Positions 46,436-57,928 of a stretch of 64,000 nucleotides of DNA are shown piece after piece (positions within the stretch are counted from its first letter, which is position 1; every line of letters begins with the position of its first letter). The stretch spans positions 5,580,001 to 5,644,000 of the forward strand of contig NZ_CP024901.1 in the NCBI RefSeq assembly GCF_003343245.1, written 5' to 3'. The translations under genes were made by a program, and so were the position numbers. This DNA is from Photorhabdus laumondii subsp. laumondii. Its GTDB lineage: Bacteria; Pseudomonadota; Gammaproteobacteria; Enterobacterales; Enterobacteriaceae. The notes below the pieces were generated by a model. The model had not been told where the DNA came from and ran no database searches. It saw nothing but the letters and a program-made list of their open reading frames with translations.

Positions 46436-47496
46436 AATAAATTTCTCCGGGCGGCGGCAATAACCATCTCACTGGGAATGACATTCAGATAACGTATATC
46501 CGTTTTAGTATCAACATCATCAGGATCAGGTAAATCACCATAATCACCAGCCCAAATAACTTCACCTTTCGCTTCCCACGGACGCCAGAATACTAATTTT
46601 GATGGCCCAAATAAAGCGATACCCGGTGTTTTTAACGCAGCGGCCATATGCATAGCAACAGAATCCATCCCGATGAATAAATTGGCCCCATCAATCAGCG
46701 CTGCAAGTTGAGGCAAAGTTAATTGGCCGGCAAAAGAAATCACTCTCTCTTTTAGGCAATTTGATAAAATCTTCGCCACCATCTCTTCCTCCTTACGATC
46801 TGGCCCGGAGGTAACAACAATTGTCCAACCATCAGACTGTAATGCATTAATCGTTTTGCTCATCTTTTTTTCATCCCAACATTTAAAAAACCAGCGGGAT
46901 GTCGGTTGCACAACAATATATTTTTGATCTACACCATGCTTATCAAGAAGCATCAAAACAGCCTCTTTATCCTGCTGGCGGTAACTCATCGTCACTGTAG
47001 TGTTGATTAACGGAAGATTTAACAGCGAAAGAGCTGACAAATTCTGCTCAACAATATGCAAAAACTGACTATGCTCTGTCGGCACAAAATTTGTGAAACA
47101 TTTTTTCCAAAATAGGCTGCGTCGTTTTGCTAAATCAAACCCAATACGCACTTTTGCGCCAGTAAATCGTGTCACAAATGCACTATACCATTGATCAGTA
47201 AGATTAATAACTAGGTCGTATTGACGATGCCTTAATCGTTTAAGCAATCTCCATTCATGACCAAGATGTGTTTTAACTCCCTGTTTCTTCCATTGTCTAT
47301 CTATAGAAAATAGATTAGCCACAGCAGGAAAATCAGCCAATATTGGTTCGGTTTCTTTGTAGAGTAAAACATCAATTTCCACCGCCGGATAATTATCCTT
47401 AAGGGTATTAATAACCGGTGTAATTAATAATACATCACCATGATGTCGTAACTTTATTATCAGAATACGGTCAAATTGAGCTTGTAATTTACTCAT
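46432..47496 (-). CDS. waaQ: LPS core heptosyltransferase III
   Basis: 354 residues from MSKLQAQFDRILIIKLRHHGD at 47496; an upstream extension of 37 residues is unlikely. GT9 blocks: LRHHGDVLLITPVINTLK, YDLVINLTDQWYSAF, VQPTSRWFFKCWD and FIGMDSVAMHMAAALKTPGIALFGPS. WaaQ adds the third heptose as a branch on heptose II. It is the first gene of a three-gene minus-strand operon and is divergent from waaA; a weak ops-like sequence lies in its leader. Confidence 0.92.
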   Translation of the reverse strand: MSKLQAQFDRILIIKLRHHGDVLLITPVINTLKDNYPAVEIDVLLYKETEPILADFPAVANLFSIDRQWKKQGVKTHLGHEWRLLKRLRHRQYDLVINLTDQWYSAFVTRFTGAKVRIGFDLAKRRSLFWKKCFTNFVPTEHSQFLHIVEQNLSALSLLNLPLINTTVTMSYRQQDKEAVLMLLDKHGVDQKYIVVQPTSRWFFKCWDEKKMSKTINALQSDGWTIVVTSGPDRKEEEMVAKILSNCLKERVISFAGQLTLPQLAALIDGANLFIGMDSVAMHMAAALKTPGIALFGPSKLVFWRPWEAKGEVIWAGDYGDLPDPDDVDTKTDIRYLNVIPSEMVIAAARRNLL

Positions 47497-47529
47497 TGCA
47501 TTCCCAGTATAAAGATACAGATAAAAGAA

Positions 47530-47571
47530 AAAACTGCCGCAACATGTGCAGAAGCTACAGAAAATCCGCTT
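47530..47571 (-). promoter_or_regulatory. Possible JUMPstart/ops-like sequence upstream of waaQ
   Basis: On the minus strand, about 35-75 bases before the waaQ start, the order tctgtagcttctgcac ... ttgcggcagtttttt recalls JUMPstart (a GTAGCT block followed by ops GCGGTAG). The ops core has one mismatch (GCGGCAG). In E. coli the waaQ operon has a true JUMPstart at this place, which makes the site plausible but not proven. Confidence 0.35.
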
Positions 47572-47724
47572 TACCTTCATATATAATAGAAGCACGATCT
47601 TACGCAAAAATCCTAATTTACCTTTCTAATTCTGTTCAGATCCTAGAAGCCATACGCATTTTCATACTTTCTTTGCCGCAATGTGATACTATTGACGCTA
47701 ATTTATATAAGTGAATTTGATAGA

Positions 47725-49002
47725 ATGTTACTGCGTTTATATCAGGTACTTCTCTACCTTATCCAGCCTCTGATTTGGTTGCGTTTATTGCTCCGCAGCC
47801 GCCAAGCCCCTGCTTACCGTCAGCGCTGGGGTGAACGCTACGGTTTCTGTGCCGGTAAAGTTGCCTCTGGAGGCATCCTGCTCCATTCCGTTTCCGTTGG
47901 TGAAACGTTGGCCGCCATCCCTTTAGTCAGAGCCTTGCGCCATCACTATCCTTTTTTACCGATTACCGTGACCACGATGACGCCAACCGGCTCAGAAAGA
48001 GTGCTTTCCGCTCTGGGAAATGATGTTAATCACGTCTATTTGCCATACGATCTCCCCGGTTCTATGGAGCGCTTTCTCAATCAAGTTAATCCAAAGTTAG
48101 TCATTATTATGGAAACAGAACTTTGGCCTAATCTGATTTTCCAACTTCACCAACGTAACATTCCTCTGGTCATTGCTAATGCCCGTTTGTCTGCCCGTTC
48201 CGCTGAGGGATATCAAAAAGTAGGGAGTTTCGTAAAAACAATTTTGCGCAGCATTACCTTAATTGCCGCCCAGAATCCGGAAGATGGTGAACGTTTTATT
48301 GAGCTGGGTCTAAAACGCTCTCAACTGACTATCACGGGTAGTTTGAAATTCGATATCTCAGTAACACCGGAATTGGCAGCCAAGGCAGTGACATTACGGC
48401 GCCAATGGGCGGCTCACCGTCCTGTCTGGATAGCCACCAGCACCCATGATGGAGAAGAGAGTATTATTCTTGATGCTCATTGCAAGTTACTGAAACAATG
48501 CCCAAGCCTGCTGCTGATCCTGGTACCACGCCACCCTGAACGTTTTATTAAAGCTGAAGAATTAACAAAGAAAGCCGGACTCAGCTATATTCTTCGCAGT
48601 TCTGATAAAATCCCTGACGCCAATATTCAGGTCGTTATCGGCGATACGATGGGGGAACTGATGCTGCTCTATGGTATTGCCGATCTGGCTTTTGTTGGTG
48701 GCAGTCTGGTTGAACGTGGCGGCCACAACCCGCTAGAAGCGGCAGCCCATGCTATTCCGGTGCTGATGGGCCCTCATACCTTTAACTTTAAGGATATCTG
48801 CACCAAGCTGAATCAGGCTAATGGTCTGATTACCGTGATGGACAGCCACTCTTTATTCACCGAGATCAACAGTTTACTGACTGACGAAGATTATCGTCTG
48901 TATTATGGTCGCCACGCAGCAGAAGTACTGCATGAAAATCAGGGGGCTCTTCAACGTCTACTTAAACTGCTGGAACCCTATCTCCCACCTCGGAGCCACT
49001 GA
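47725..49002 (+). CDS. waaA: 3-deoxy-D-manno-octulosonic acid (Kdo) transferase
   Basis: 425 residues from the ATG at 47725. An N-terminal membrane anchor (LYQVLLYLIQPLIWLRLLL) is followed by RWGERYGF, ILLHSVSVGE, METELWPN and FVGGSLVERGGHNPLEAAA, the family signatures. Also called kdtA. It adds two Kdo residues to lipid IVA at the inner membrane and is essential for core assembly. waaE starts at the base after its stop, and coaD follows, as in Serratia and Klebsiella. Confidence 0.97.
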   Translation: MLLRLYQVLLYLIQPLIWLRLLLRSRQAPAYRQRWGERYGFCAGKVASGGILLHSVSVGETLAAIPLVRALRHHYPFLPITVTTMTPTGSERVLSALGNDVNHVYLPYDLPGSMERFLNQVNPKLVIIMETELWPNLIFQLHQRNIPLVIANARLSARSAEGYQKVGSFVKTILRSITLIAAQNPEDGERFIELGLKRSQLTITGSLKFDISVTPELAAKAVTLRRQWAAHRPVWIATSTHDGEESIILDAHCKLLKQCPSLLLILVPRHPERFIKAEELTKKAGLSYILRSSDKIPDANIQVVIGDTMGELMLLYGIADLAFVGGSLVERGGHNPLEAAAHAIPVLMGPHTFNFKDICTKLNQANGLITVMDSHSLFTEINSLLTDEDYRLYYGRHAAEVLHENQGALQRLLKLLEPYLPPRSH

Positions 49003-50258
<1,256 letters not shown>

Positions 50259-50336
50259 TTTACTCCGTTCACTGGAGGCGGCACAAAAAAGTAGAATATT
50301 CCCTATGAAACGCCTCCCCGAACTATCCGATATCAA

Positions 50337-51146
50337 CTAATATTGACAGTGACGGCAAAAGAAAGTACTGCGCTGTCCAAGCTTAATACTCTCTATTTGT
50401 TCACCACAAATTCGACATGGCTCTCCTGCTCTGCCATAGACAAACAATTCCTGAGCAAAATAGCCCGGTTTACCATCAGATTGCAGAAAATCTCTGAGTG
50501 TCGTACCACCCCGCTCAATAGAGCGTTGTAGAACCTTCTTAATCGTTTCCGCCAGTAAATGAGCTTCACGCTCAGTTAAAGTCTGCGCGGGACGATCCGG
50601 CTGAATATGGGCAGTAAACAACGCTTCATTCGCATAGATATTACCAACGCCAACAACCAGTTTGTTATCCATGAGCCAAGGTTTAATCAAGGTTTTTTTA
50701 TTACTTGATCGGGTGTAGAGATAAAAACCATTAAAATCATCAGAAAGTGGCTCAGGCCCTAAATGAGCCAATACCGAGCACCGTTCGAGATCATCACTCC
50801 ACAACCATGCACCAAATCGTCTGGGATCGGTATAACGCAAAACCTTACCATCTGCCATCACTAAATCCACATGATCGTGTTTCTCCGCGGGGCGCTCTTC
50901 TGGCAAAATACGCAAGCTGCCCGACATCCCCAAATGGACAATAATCCAACCATTTGCCAATTCAATCAGCAAATATTTGGCCCGGCGTTGAATGCTAAGC
51001 ACAAGCTGGTCACTCAACTTCATAATTTCTTCCGCCACCGGCCAACGTAACCGACCATTCCTGACTACCGCATACTGGATCACATTCCCTACCAGATGTG
51101 GCTCTATTCCCCTCCGGCTGGTTTCTACTTCTGGTAGTTCTGGCAT
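50337..51146 (-). CDS. mutM: Formamidopyrimidine-DNA glycosylase
   Basis: 269 residues. [14 protein letters not shown] provides the catalytic Pro2 and Glu3; the helix-two-turns-helix region has [17 protein letters not shown]; the zinc finger is [24 protein letters not shown]. It removes 8-oxoguanine and Fapy lesions. It is convergent with coaD and divergent from waaL, in the enterobacterial order. Also named fpg. Confidence 0.97.
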   Translation of the reverse strand: MPELPEVETSRRGIEPHLVGNVIQYAVVRNGRLRWPVAEEIMKLSDQLVLSIQRRAKYLLIELANGWIIVHLGMSGSLRILPEERPAEKHDHVDLVMADGKVLRYTDPRRFGAWLWSDDLERCSVLAHLGPEPLSDDFNGFYLYTRSSNKKTLIKPWLMDNKLVVGVGNIYANEALFTAHIQPDRPAQTLTEREAHLLAETIKKVLQRSIERGGTTLRDFLQSDGKPGYFAQELFVYGRAGEPCRICGEQIESIKLGQRSTFFCRHCQY

Positions 51147-51259
51147 GGTAATAACTCCTAATTATAGATACTGTTTCAACTCTATTGCATCCGAGCAGAT
51201 TAAGATAATCTTTTCATGTATTATTTCCAACCAAACTCAACAGAAATGAAAGCAGATTG

Positions 51260-52483
51260 ATGAATATGTTTAACATTAAAAGTCGTGATAAAAGATCATT
51301 ATGGAATTTATCCATCATTGGGATTTATATAGCCCTTGTTTATCTGCCTGATATAACGAGATATAAAAATCTGGTTATCGTGCTTATTGGCATTACAGCA
51401 CTAACCTATCTAGTGACAGATTTTCGCCAAGTGATGCACTCCATGCGTAATTCACTTTTTCTGTCCATTATGTTATTCATCGTAGCAATGTTCTATTCAG
51501 TAGCGATTTCCGTCGATCCCGCATTGAGTTTTCAAGAGATGAATAAGCCCATCTTAAATGGGCTATTATTGTTCAGTTTTACTTTTCCTGTGGTACTGTA
51601 CAAAGAAAATAAAGAAAGTATTGCCAAGATGATTCTGTACTCATTTGCCATTGGTATGCTGGCAATATGCCTAACTGATGTTGGTAAATACATTATTAAC
51701 TACAATAAAGGTGAAATGCCTTTTACCAACTTCAACCATCGAGAATTTTCTTACGGTTTTATTTTCTATTTTCCGATCTTACTTTGTACTTGGGCATTGT
51801 GGAAGAAACATACCTTAGTGAGTTGGCTGATACTGGCTGCTGCTTCCGCTATCAGTCTGTTTTTGTTATTAGGTACCTTAGCTCGTGGCGCTTGGGTCGC
51901 CATTGCCGTCATCACGGCTTTTATCATCATCATTAATCGGGAATGGAAGCTGACCATAATAGTGGGTTTAATCCTTAGTTTTTCAGTTGTGCTTTCTCAC
52001 ACTACAATAATCGCTAATGAAAATACTAAGTTATTATTTTGGAAACTGACTCAAACTGATAGCAGCCATCGTTATAAAAATGGCACACAAGGAACTGCTT
52101 TTGAGTTGATTCTAGAGAACCCCATTAAAGGCTACGGTTATGGCAATAAAGTCTATCATAAAGTCTACAACGAACGAGTTGCTGACTATCCAGACTGGAT
52201 ATATCGCACATCCATCGGCCCCCACAATATCTTGCTGGCACTCTGGTTTGCCGGTGGAATCATTGGTTTGATTACCACTTTGCTGATGACCTTCTCAGCG
52301 CTGTATACAAGTAGCTACATTATTAGCCGTAACAATGGCGTAATAAAGCAGGCCAGTATTATTCTATTGACGGGATTCATCGGATTATTTATCGTTCGAG
52401 GAGCCTTTGAAAATACCTATATCAATGAAATAGGTATTCTATTCGGCCTGATGATTGCGCTATATCAGCAGAAAAACGATTAA
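51260..52483 (+). CDS. waaL: O-antigen ligase
   Basis: 407 residues from the ATG at 51260. About eleven hydrophobic helices with one large periplasmic loop (about residues 245-330). Conserved ligase features are LGTLARGAWVAIAV (the arginine following a helix) and RTSIGPHNILLALWFAGG in the big loop, which includes the essential His. WaaL moves the polymerised O chain from undecaprenyl-PP to the lipid A core in the periplasm, joining the products of the two LPS loci in this window. It is convergent with the next GT gene. Confidence 0.88.
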   Translation: MNMFNIKSRDKRSLWNLSIIGIYIALVYLPDITRYKNLVIVLIGITALTYLVTDFRQVMHSMRNSLFLSIMLFIVAMFYSVAISVDPALSFQEMNKPILNGLLLFSFTFPVVLYKENKESIAKMILYSFAIGMLAICLTDVGKYIINYNKGEMPFTNFNHREFSYGFIFYFPILLCTWALWKKHTLVSWLILAAASAISLFLLLGTLARGAWVAIAVITAFIIIINREWKLTIIVGLILSFSVVLSHTTIIANENTKLLFWKLTQTDSSHRYKNGTQGTAFELILENPIKGYGYGNKVYHKVYNERVADYPDWIYRTSIGPHNILLALWFAGGIIGLITTLLMTFSALYTSSYIISRNNGVIKQASIILLTGFIGLFIVRGAFENTYINEIGILFGLMIALYQQKND

Positions 52484-52516
52484 CCAGATATCTCGGCTAT
52501 ATTATTAAACCGATTA

Positions 52517-53692
52517 TTATGCAGAAATATCCTTTGATATTGTCTGCATAATCAGCTTCGCTCGCTGTTCCCAATTAAAACGTTCTGTCACCAACATTTT
52601 TGCATAACTGACTTGTGATTTAACTTTTTCTGGATTATCCCTCAGTAACTGAATCTGTTGAGCAAAACTTTCTGCATTCTCACTGTCAGCAAAACTGACC
52701 GCATTTTCATCAGCCACGTCACGAATAGAAAGAAAATCAGAGATAACCACCGGCTTATCCATCGCCATATATTCAAATAATTTCAGTGGCGAAGTATAGC
52801 GACTGCCGATGCTGGTTTTCGTTAATGGCAACAAACAAATATCATTATCTGCAATTATCTGAAAACGTAATTTAGGTTGAATAAAACCAAGAAAATTGAT
52901 TTTATCGCCAACCCCCATTTGCTGAGCAATCTGCCGCAATTGCTGAATTTGCCCTGGTTCACCACCAGCAATATTCAATACTGCATTTTCAAGGTAAGCC
53001 ATCGCTTTGATCGCCGTCGGAACACCTTTCCAACGATGCAAACTGCCCAAATAAAGGATCTGGGTTGGTAATTCACCATCGTCTGATACACGTTTATCTA
53101 ACGACATCGACTCGACTGCCAACATATCCACGCCATCTGGCGCAACAACTATTGGCGTGCTGACATTATATTCACTAATAATATCATCACGGAGTAACGA
53201 CGTCAGAACGAAAGTAATCCTGGACCGACGATAAACAAAGTGTTCAATTTCTCTCAGCTTCTGATATTTACGCTGATTTTTATTTTTACTTAAATCATGC
53301 GATTCTTTAAATGACTGGGCAAAAATCTCATGACTTTCAAAAAATAGCGGAATTTCTGGATGTTCACATAATAAATACTTTGCCATTTTCAGATTGCGGG
53401 TAAAAACGGCATCGACCTCATTTCTCTTCAACCAATGGGAAACCTGGAAATAGAACATTTTTTGGGTATTAAACGGAAAATACCATTTACGCCGAATATT
53501 GCGTAAAGATATCAGTCTCGCTGATGGTGACAATGAACGCCCCAGTACCTCTTCTGCGGTATTTTTACCTTCCGGTGTAACCAGATATACGCAGGCTCCC
53601 TGGCGAGCAAACGCATCAACATTCTGCAAAATTTGCAATGATGCTACCCGATAATCAGGAACCGGATAGGGATCAATATAGGCAATCTTCAT
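52517..53692 (-). CDS. Glycosyltransferase family 4-like (LPS core)
   Basis: 391 residues. IAYIDPYPVPDYRVASLQILQN opens the acceptor domain; the donor domain has ILYLGSLHRWKGVPTAIKAM, LNIAGGEPGQIQQL, NFLGFI and YTSPLKLFEYMAMDKPVVISDF, where the final Glu sits in the usual place but the first is replaced by a Ser/Tyr-rich stretch. Likely a core hexosyltransferase. It overlaps the upstream GT gene by 20 bp and is the last of the minus-strand set. Confidence 0.82.
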   Translation of the reverse strand: MKIAYIDPYPVPDYRVASLQILQNVDAFARQGACVYLVTPEGKNTAEEVLGRSLSPSARLISLRNIRRKWYFPFNTQKMFYFQVSHWLKRNEVDAVFTRNLKMAKYLLCEHPEIPLFFESHEIFAQSFKESHDLSKNKNQRKYQKLREIEHFVYRRSRITFVLTSLLRDDIISEYNVSTPIVVAPDGVDMLAVESMSLDKRVSDDGELPTQILYLGSLHRWKGVPTAIKAMAYLENAVLNIAGGEPGQIQQLRQIAQQMGVGDKINFLGFIQPKLRFQIIADNDICLLPLTKTSIGSRYTSPLKLFEYMAMDKPVVISDFLSIRDVADENAVSFADSENAESFAQQIQLLRDNPEKVKSQVSYAKMLVTERFNWEQRAKLIMQTISKDISA

Positions 53693-54791
53693 TATTTATC
53701 GCTTTCAGTAAACGATTTGCCGAATGCTCCCAGGTATACATTGTTTCAATCCGTTGACGAGCTGCTTTTCCCATTTTTTGCCCCCTGTCCGGTTGAGACA
53801 ATAAAAAATTAACCGCATCGGCAATTGCTGAAGCATCGCCTGGCGTGACTAAAATACCCGAATTATTTTCGTTGCCGACAACTTCAGGTATGCCTCCAAT
53901 ATAACTCGCAATTACCGGTCGGCCACACGCCATCGCTTCCGCAATTGTGATCCCAAATGCTTCATCACCAATACTTGGGAAAATCCCGGCATCACCAGCA
54001 GCATAATATTCAGGCAACTGATCATGTCCTACCGGTGGATGAAAAATTATCTGTTTTTTCAGCCGTAATACCGCAACCCGCTTTTCTAAGTGTTTCAGAT
54101 CTTCACCTGACCCGATAATCAGCAATTTAACATCTTTATCCTGTAGCTGAGCCATTGCATCAATAGCCACATGCATGCCTTTCCAGCCAACCAACCGGCC
54201 GGCAAAGGTCAGCAAAAATGTTTTATCACTGATCCCAAGACGAGTTCTGACAGAAGAGTCTATCGGCCTGAATTTATTAATATCAACACCATTGTAAATC
54301 ACCTTCGGGAATTGTTTAAAATGGTGCTGAATCTGCCAGGCATTAAAATGGCTGCATGCCACCCAAGCTGAAATTCGCTTACTCAGCTTTCTGTCACCCT
54401 TGAAAAAACTGGTGCCACCGCTCATATAGCAAAATTTAGTGCGGCTCTCTTTTGGCATCATTCGAGGCCAGAAAAAATCAAATGGCTTCGTCAGAATAAC
54501 CCAGTCAAAATCCTCAGTAACAACTGTATCGCGAGCATGGCGAGCAAATGAGTAACGTTCAATAATACGTTGAAAACGTCGACCAATATTAATGACTTTC
54601 TCTCTGGGAATGAATGGAAAAGTGTGAACCTGGATTGCTCTCCCATTGAGTTCTGGTTGAATATCACCCTTTCCACCAAAAATATGGATCTCATGACCGG
54701 CATCAGTCAACGCTTTCGCCAGTTCCCAGACTGCCGTCTGAATACCACCGTAAGACATAGTTACCGTGACATCAACCAAACCTATTTTCAT
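53673..54791 (-). CDS. Glycosyltransferase family 4 (LPS core)
   Basis: 372 residues, a textbook GT4. VDVTVTMSYGGIQTAVWELAKAL is the acceptor loop; the linker VIYNGVDINKFRP, LTFAGRLVGWKGMHVAIDAM, LLIIGSGED and GDEAFGITIAEAMACGRPVIAS complete the donor domain with the E-x7-E motif. It overlaps the genes on both sides by 20 bp, so the three are translationally coupled. Sugar unknown. Confidence 0.88.
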   Translation of the reverse strand: MKIGLVDVTVTMSYGGIQTAVWELAKALTDAGHEIHIFGGKGDIQPELNGRAIQVHTFPFIPREKVINIGRRFQRIIERYSFARHARDTVVTEDFDWVILTKPFDFFWPRMMPKESRTKFCYMSGGTSFFKGDRKLSKRISAWVACSHFNAWQIQHHFKQFPKVIYNGVDINKFRPIDSSVRTRLGISDKTFLLTFAGRLVGWKGMHVAIDAMAQLQDKDVKLLIIGSGEDLKHLEKRVAVLRLKKQIIFHPPVGHDQLPEYYAAGDAGIFPSIGDEAFGITIAEAMACGRPVIASYIGGIPEVVGNENNSGILVTPGDASAIADAVNFLLSQPDRGQKMGKAARQRIETMYTWEHSANRLLKAINNEDCLY

Positions 54792-55794
54792 CTTTTCTTC
54801 CTGACAACTGAGTTTCTAGTAACTTTTGCGTTGCCTGCCAGACTTGTTCAACAGATATTGCAGACATCGAGTCTTTGCGGGTGGCTTGCATATAGTGAAC
54901 CGGGTGTTCAATAACTACCAAATGCGAATGCTGTTGAGGTGCCAAAAAACGGCCTGGGTGGAAACTATGATACATAGCAACCATCGGGATACCTAATGCG
55001 CCAGCTAAATGTGTCGGCCCGGTATCAACACCAACATACAAATCAAGTTGACTCATTATTGCTGCATTCTGCCGCATTGTTAGTCTACCAACCAATGAAG
55101 TGCACTTTTCAGCCCCTAATCTTTTTGCCAGTGACTGTGCAGCAATTTTACCGTCAGCACTGCCTAGTAACATAATATGCGACTGGGGATAACGGCCACA
55201 AATGTGTTGCGCTAATTGGTAAAAATGTTCAACCGGCCAATCACGATAAGCTTTTGCCGGGAAACTTTGTAACTGAAAACCAATCAGGAGCTTGTTCTCT
55301 AAATGATACTGCCGTATAAAACCCTCGGCAAAGTGTAACTCCTTTTCACTCACACAATAATTCAACCGCCAATCATTGACCTCAACATCTACCGCACTAG
55401 CAAGCATGGCCCGTTCCTGCTGAGCTGGCATCAACCCCTTTGGCTTTTCCACTGTCAGCCAACCAGATTGCAACGCGGACTTATCTGAAAATGAAACCGT
55501 TAAGTGTGATTTACGTTTCGCATACTGTAATAAAGGTTTATCGTCACTGTATACTAAAGCCAGATCATAATGCTTACGGGTAAACCAACCACACCATTTT
55601 GCCTTACCTTTCGAAAAAGCAGTCAATTTATTGATATCGCTTATATTTTCAAGGATCTGTTTAGTCCTTTTATGAGCCATAACATCAATATTTGCACCAG
55701 GCCACTTCTGTTTTAAAGCACGGATCACTGGCGTTACCAATAAGGTATCACCGAAACGTGCTATAACAATGACCAGAATATTCTTGATCTGCAT
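54772..55794 (-). CDS. Glycosyltransferase family 9 (heptosyltransferase-like)
   Basis: 340 residues. IVIARFGDTLLVTPVIRALKQ, YDLALVYSDDK, GFQLQSFPAKAYRDWPVEHF and YVGVDTGPTHLAGALGIPMVAMY are GT9 blocks. It is a fourth GT9 enzyme in this window besides WaaC, WaaF and WaaQ, so the core probably has a further heptose in its outer part. It starts the three-gene minus-strand set toward 52517. Confidence 0.88.
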   Translation of the reverse strand: MQIKNILVIVIARFGDTLLVTPVIRALKQKWPGANIDVMAHKRTKQILENISDINKLTAFSKGKAKWCGWFTRKHYDLALVYSDDKPLLQYAKRKSHLTVSFSDKSALQSGWLTVEKPKGLMPAQQERAMLASAVDVEVNDWRLNYCVSEKELHFAEGFIRQYHLENKLLIGFQLQSFPAKAYRDWPVEHFYQLAQHICGRYPQSHIMLLGSADGKIAAQSLAKRLGAEKCTSLVGRLTMRQNAAIMSQLDLYVGVDTGPTHLAGALGIPMVAMYHSFHPGRFLAPQQHSHLVVIEHPVHYMQATRKDSMSAISVEQVWQATQKLLETQLSGRKDENRFG

Positions 55795-55981
55795 AAGACA
55801 ATTATCTAATTAATCTGCCATAAAATTCAACAAAATATATAAAAAAACCATTTTGTATACGATTGACCACAACAGTGTGATTTAACTAATAATCAACTTT
55901 AAAGTAATTTAATATCAATAAGTTGAACATTACCCAAAACCATAAACCAAAGAATAAGACCAGAATAAATCCTAAATAATG

Positions 55982-57103
55982 TTAACGTTTTTTACCTTTA
56001 ATGCTGTGAAAAAAGATATTTTCCATTTTATCCAACATATTATCCATGCCAAATAAAGCCATTGCCCGCTCTAATGAAGAATGACTGAATTGCAAACGCA
56101 GTTCATTATTATGAATCAACAACTCTAAACTTTTCGTCAATAACTCTGTATTTCTGGGTTCCACGATATAACCCGTTTCACCATCAACTACCGCTTCGGT
56201 AATTGCACCAACGGAGGTTGATACAACAGGTATCCCACACGCCATTGCTTGCATAATGCCTTGTGGCACGCCTTCATTACCAAAAGAAGGTAATGCAAAT
56301 AAATCCATCGCATTCAAACAATCAGGAACATCCTGACGGTTACCTAAAAAAATGACACTGTTTGACAAACCTTCTCGCTTTACTAAAGGTTCCAATGACT
56401 TACGTTGTGGACCATCACCAACAAACAAAAGTTGCCAATCAGGATATTTCTGATGCAGAACTTTCCAGCTTTCCAACAGATAGCGATGCCCTTTCCAGGT
56501 TCTCATGGTCGCAACGACACCTAATGTCGGTTTATTTTGAATCCCAATCCGTTGACGGCAAACTTTCTTATCTTCCGGTCGGAAACGATCTAAATCGATG
56601 CCGGTAGGCACTGATGTCATATGCTGTAATGGATAACGATTATTAGCATGCAGATGTTGGCGTAGTTTTTCACCGGTAGTCGCAATATGCCAGCACGCTT
56701 TCAGATACAACCAACGAGTTGATATTGAATTAGAAACATGAGTAGAAACATGCCTGGTTCTAACCATTGGCGGCATATGCCTTAACGTTGCACAAGCTAC
56801 AGCAACCAACCATGCATCCGTCGAGCTATGTGTATTAATAACGTCAAATTGACGGCCTTCTTTTTTCAACCAACGACGCATAGCAAGCAAGCAGGACAGC
56901 CGCTTTTTTTCAATAGGCAGAGCTACGGCCGGCACACCATAAGATTTTGCTTCACGGTAGATATTAGAACTGGGACAACAGACAATAACCACCTTGTGTC
57001 CACGTTTTATCATTCCTTGGGATTCCGTCAGGATACGGATTTCCTGACCACCCCAACCACAAGATGATTCTGTATGTAAAATATTTAGTTTTTCTTTAGC
57101 CAT
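55982..57103 (-). CDS. Glycosyltransferase family 4 (LPS core)
   Basis: 373 residues. ILHTESSCGWGGQEIRILTES is the acceptor loop; GVVATMRTWKGHRYLLESWKV, LLFVGDGPQRKSL, VIFLGNRQDVPD and SFGNEGVPQGIMQAMACGIPVV form the donor domain, with Gln replacing the last Glu of E-x7-E, a change seen in a whole branch of core GTs. It stands 187 bp upstream of the GT9 gene on the same strand, so it may be transcribed alone or lead the same operon. A terminator separates it from rpmG. Confidence 0.86.
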   Translation of the reverse strand: MAKEKLNILHTESSCGWGGQEIRILTESQGMIKRGHKVVIVCCPSSNIYREAKSYGVPAVALPIEKKRLSCLLAMRRWLKKEGRQFDVINTHSSTDAWLVAVACATLRHMPPMVRTRHVSTHVSNSISTRWLYLKACWHIATTGEKLRQHLHANNRYPLQHMTSVPTGIDLDRFRPEDKKVCRQRIGIQNKPTLGVVATMRTWKGHRYLLESWKVLHQKYPDWQLLFVGDGPQRKSLEPLVKREGLSNSVIFLGNRQDVPDCLNAMDLFALPSFGNEGVPQGIMQAMACGIPVVSTSVGAITEAVVDGETGYIVEPRNTELLTKSLELLIHNNELRLQFSHSSLERAMALFGMDNMLDKMENIFFHSIKGKKR

Positions 57104-57231
57104 TTTGTTTCTATATTCCGCCTACCGGAAGGCATTAGTATAGCTAAACAGCATCTTACGTCTACGAATAACAAAATTTCTATGAAATAGAAAGAAGAAT
57201 CAGTGAATATCTGTTTAATATTCTTACAATA

Positions 57232-57259
57232 AAAAACCCGACCTAAGTCGGGTTTTTTT
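57232..57259 (-). terminator. Rho-independent terminator of rpmB-rpmG
   Basis: aaaaaacccgacctaagtcg continuing ggttttttt: a stem cccgac/gtcggg with a 4-base loop, with A and T tracts on both sides. It lies 15 bp after the rpmG stop and can work in the minus-strand direction; it is symmetrical enough to act both ways. Confidence 0.88.
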
Positions 57260-57273
57260 CAAATCAACCAAAA

Positions 57274-57444
<171 letters not shown>

Positions 57445-57452
57445 TCAGCTCC

Positions 57453-57710
<258 letters not shown>

Positions 57711-57755
57711 TCAGCTCGAGCTTTGTATTGGGTATGGCCGCCTCGTCAGGCTTAG

Positions 57756-57822
57756 GAGCCCATCTCAGCAAATTCCACTGAAAAGACTCACATTTACTCA
57801 GAAAATGTGCTGAGATAGGCTC
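57756..57822. repeat. Inverted repeat in the rpmB leader region
   Basis: gagcccatctcagca at 57756-57770 pairs with tgctgagataggctc at 57808-57822 (14 of 15 positions). Between them a second stem, cacattt (57789-57795) with aaatgtg (57803-57809), overlaps the outer right arm, so two alternative folds compete. It lies 67-133 bases upstream of the rpmB start, in the untranslated region after radC. Confidence 0.6.
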
Positions 57823-57928
57823 TTCTCGCCAAACCAAAGATCCTCAAAGGTGGCGTAGTATACGCCCTCAATCGCTGACGCTCAAGTCCCGCACAACCAA
57901 AGATCCATAAGGATCTTGAAAAAGTTAG

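Noticed and set aside
50259..50336. ggaggcg ... cgcctcc inverted repeat between coaD and mutM as a terminator
   Set aside because: The 30-base loop and lack of a T run make it a poor terminator; left out of the feature list.
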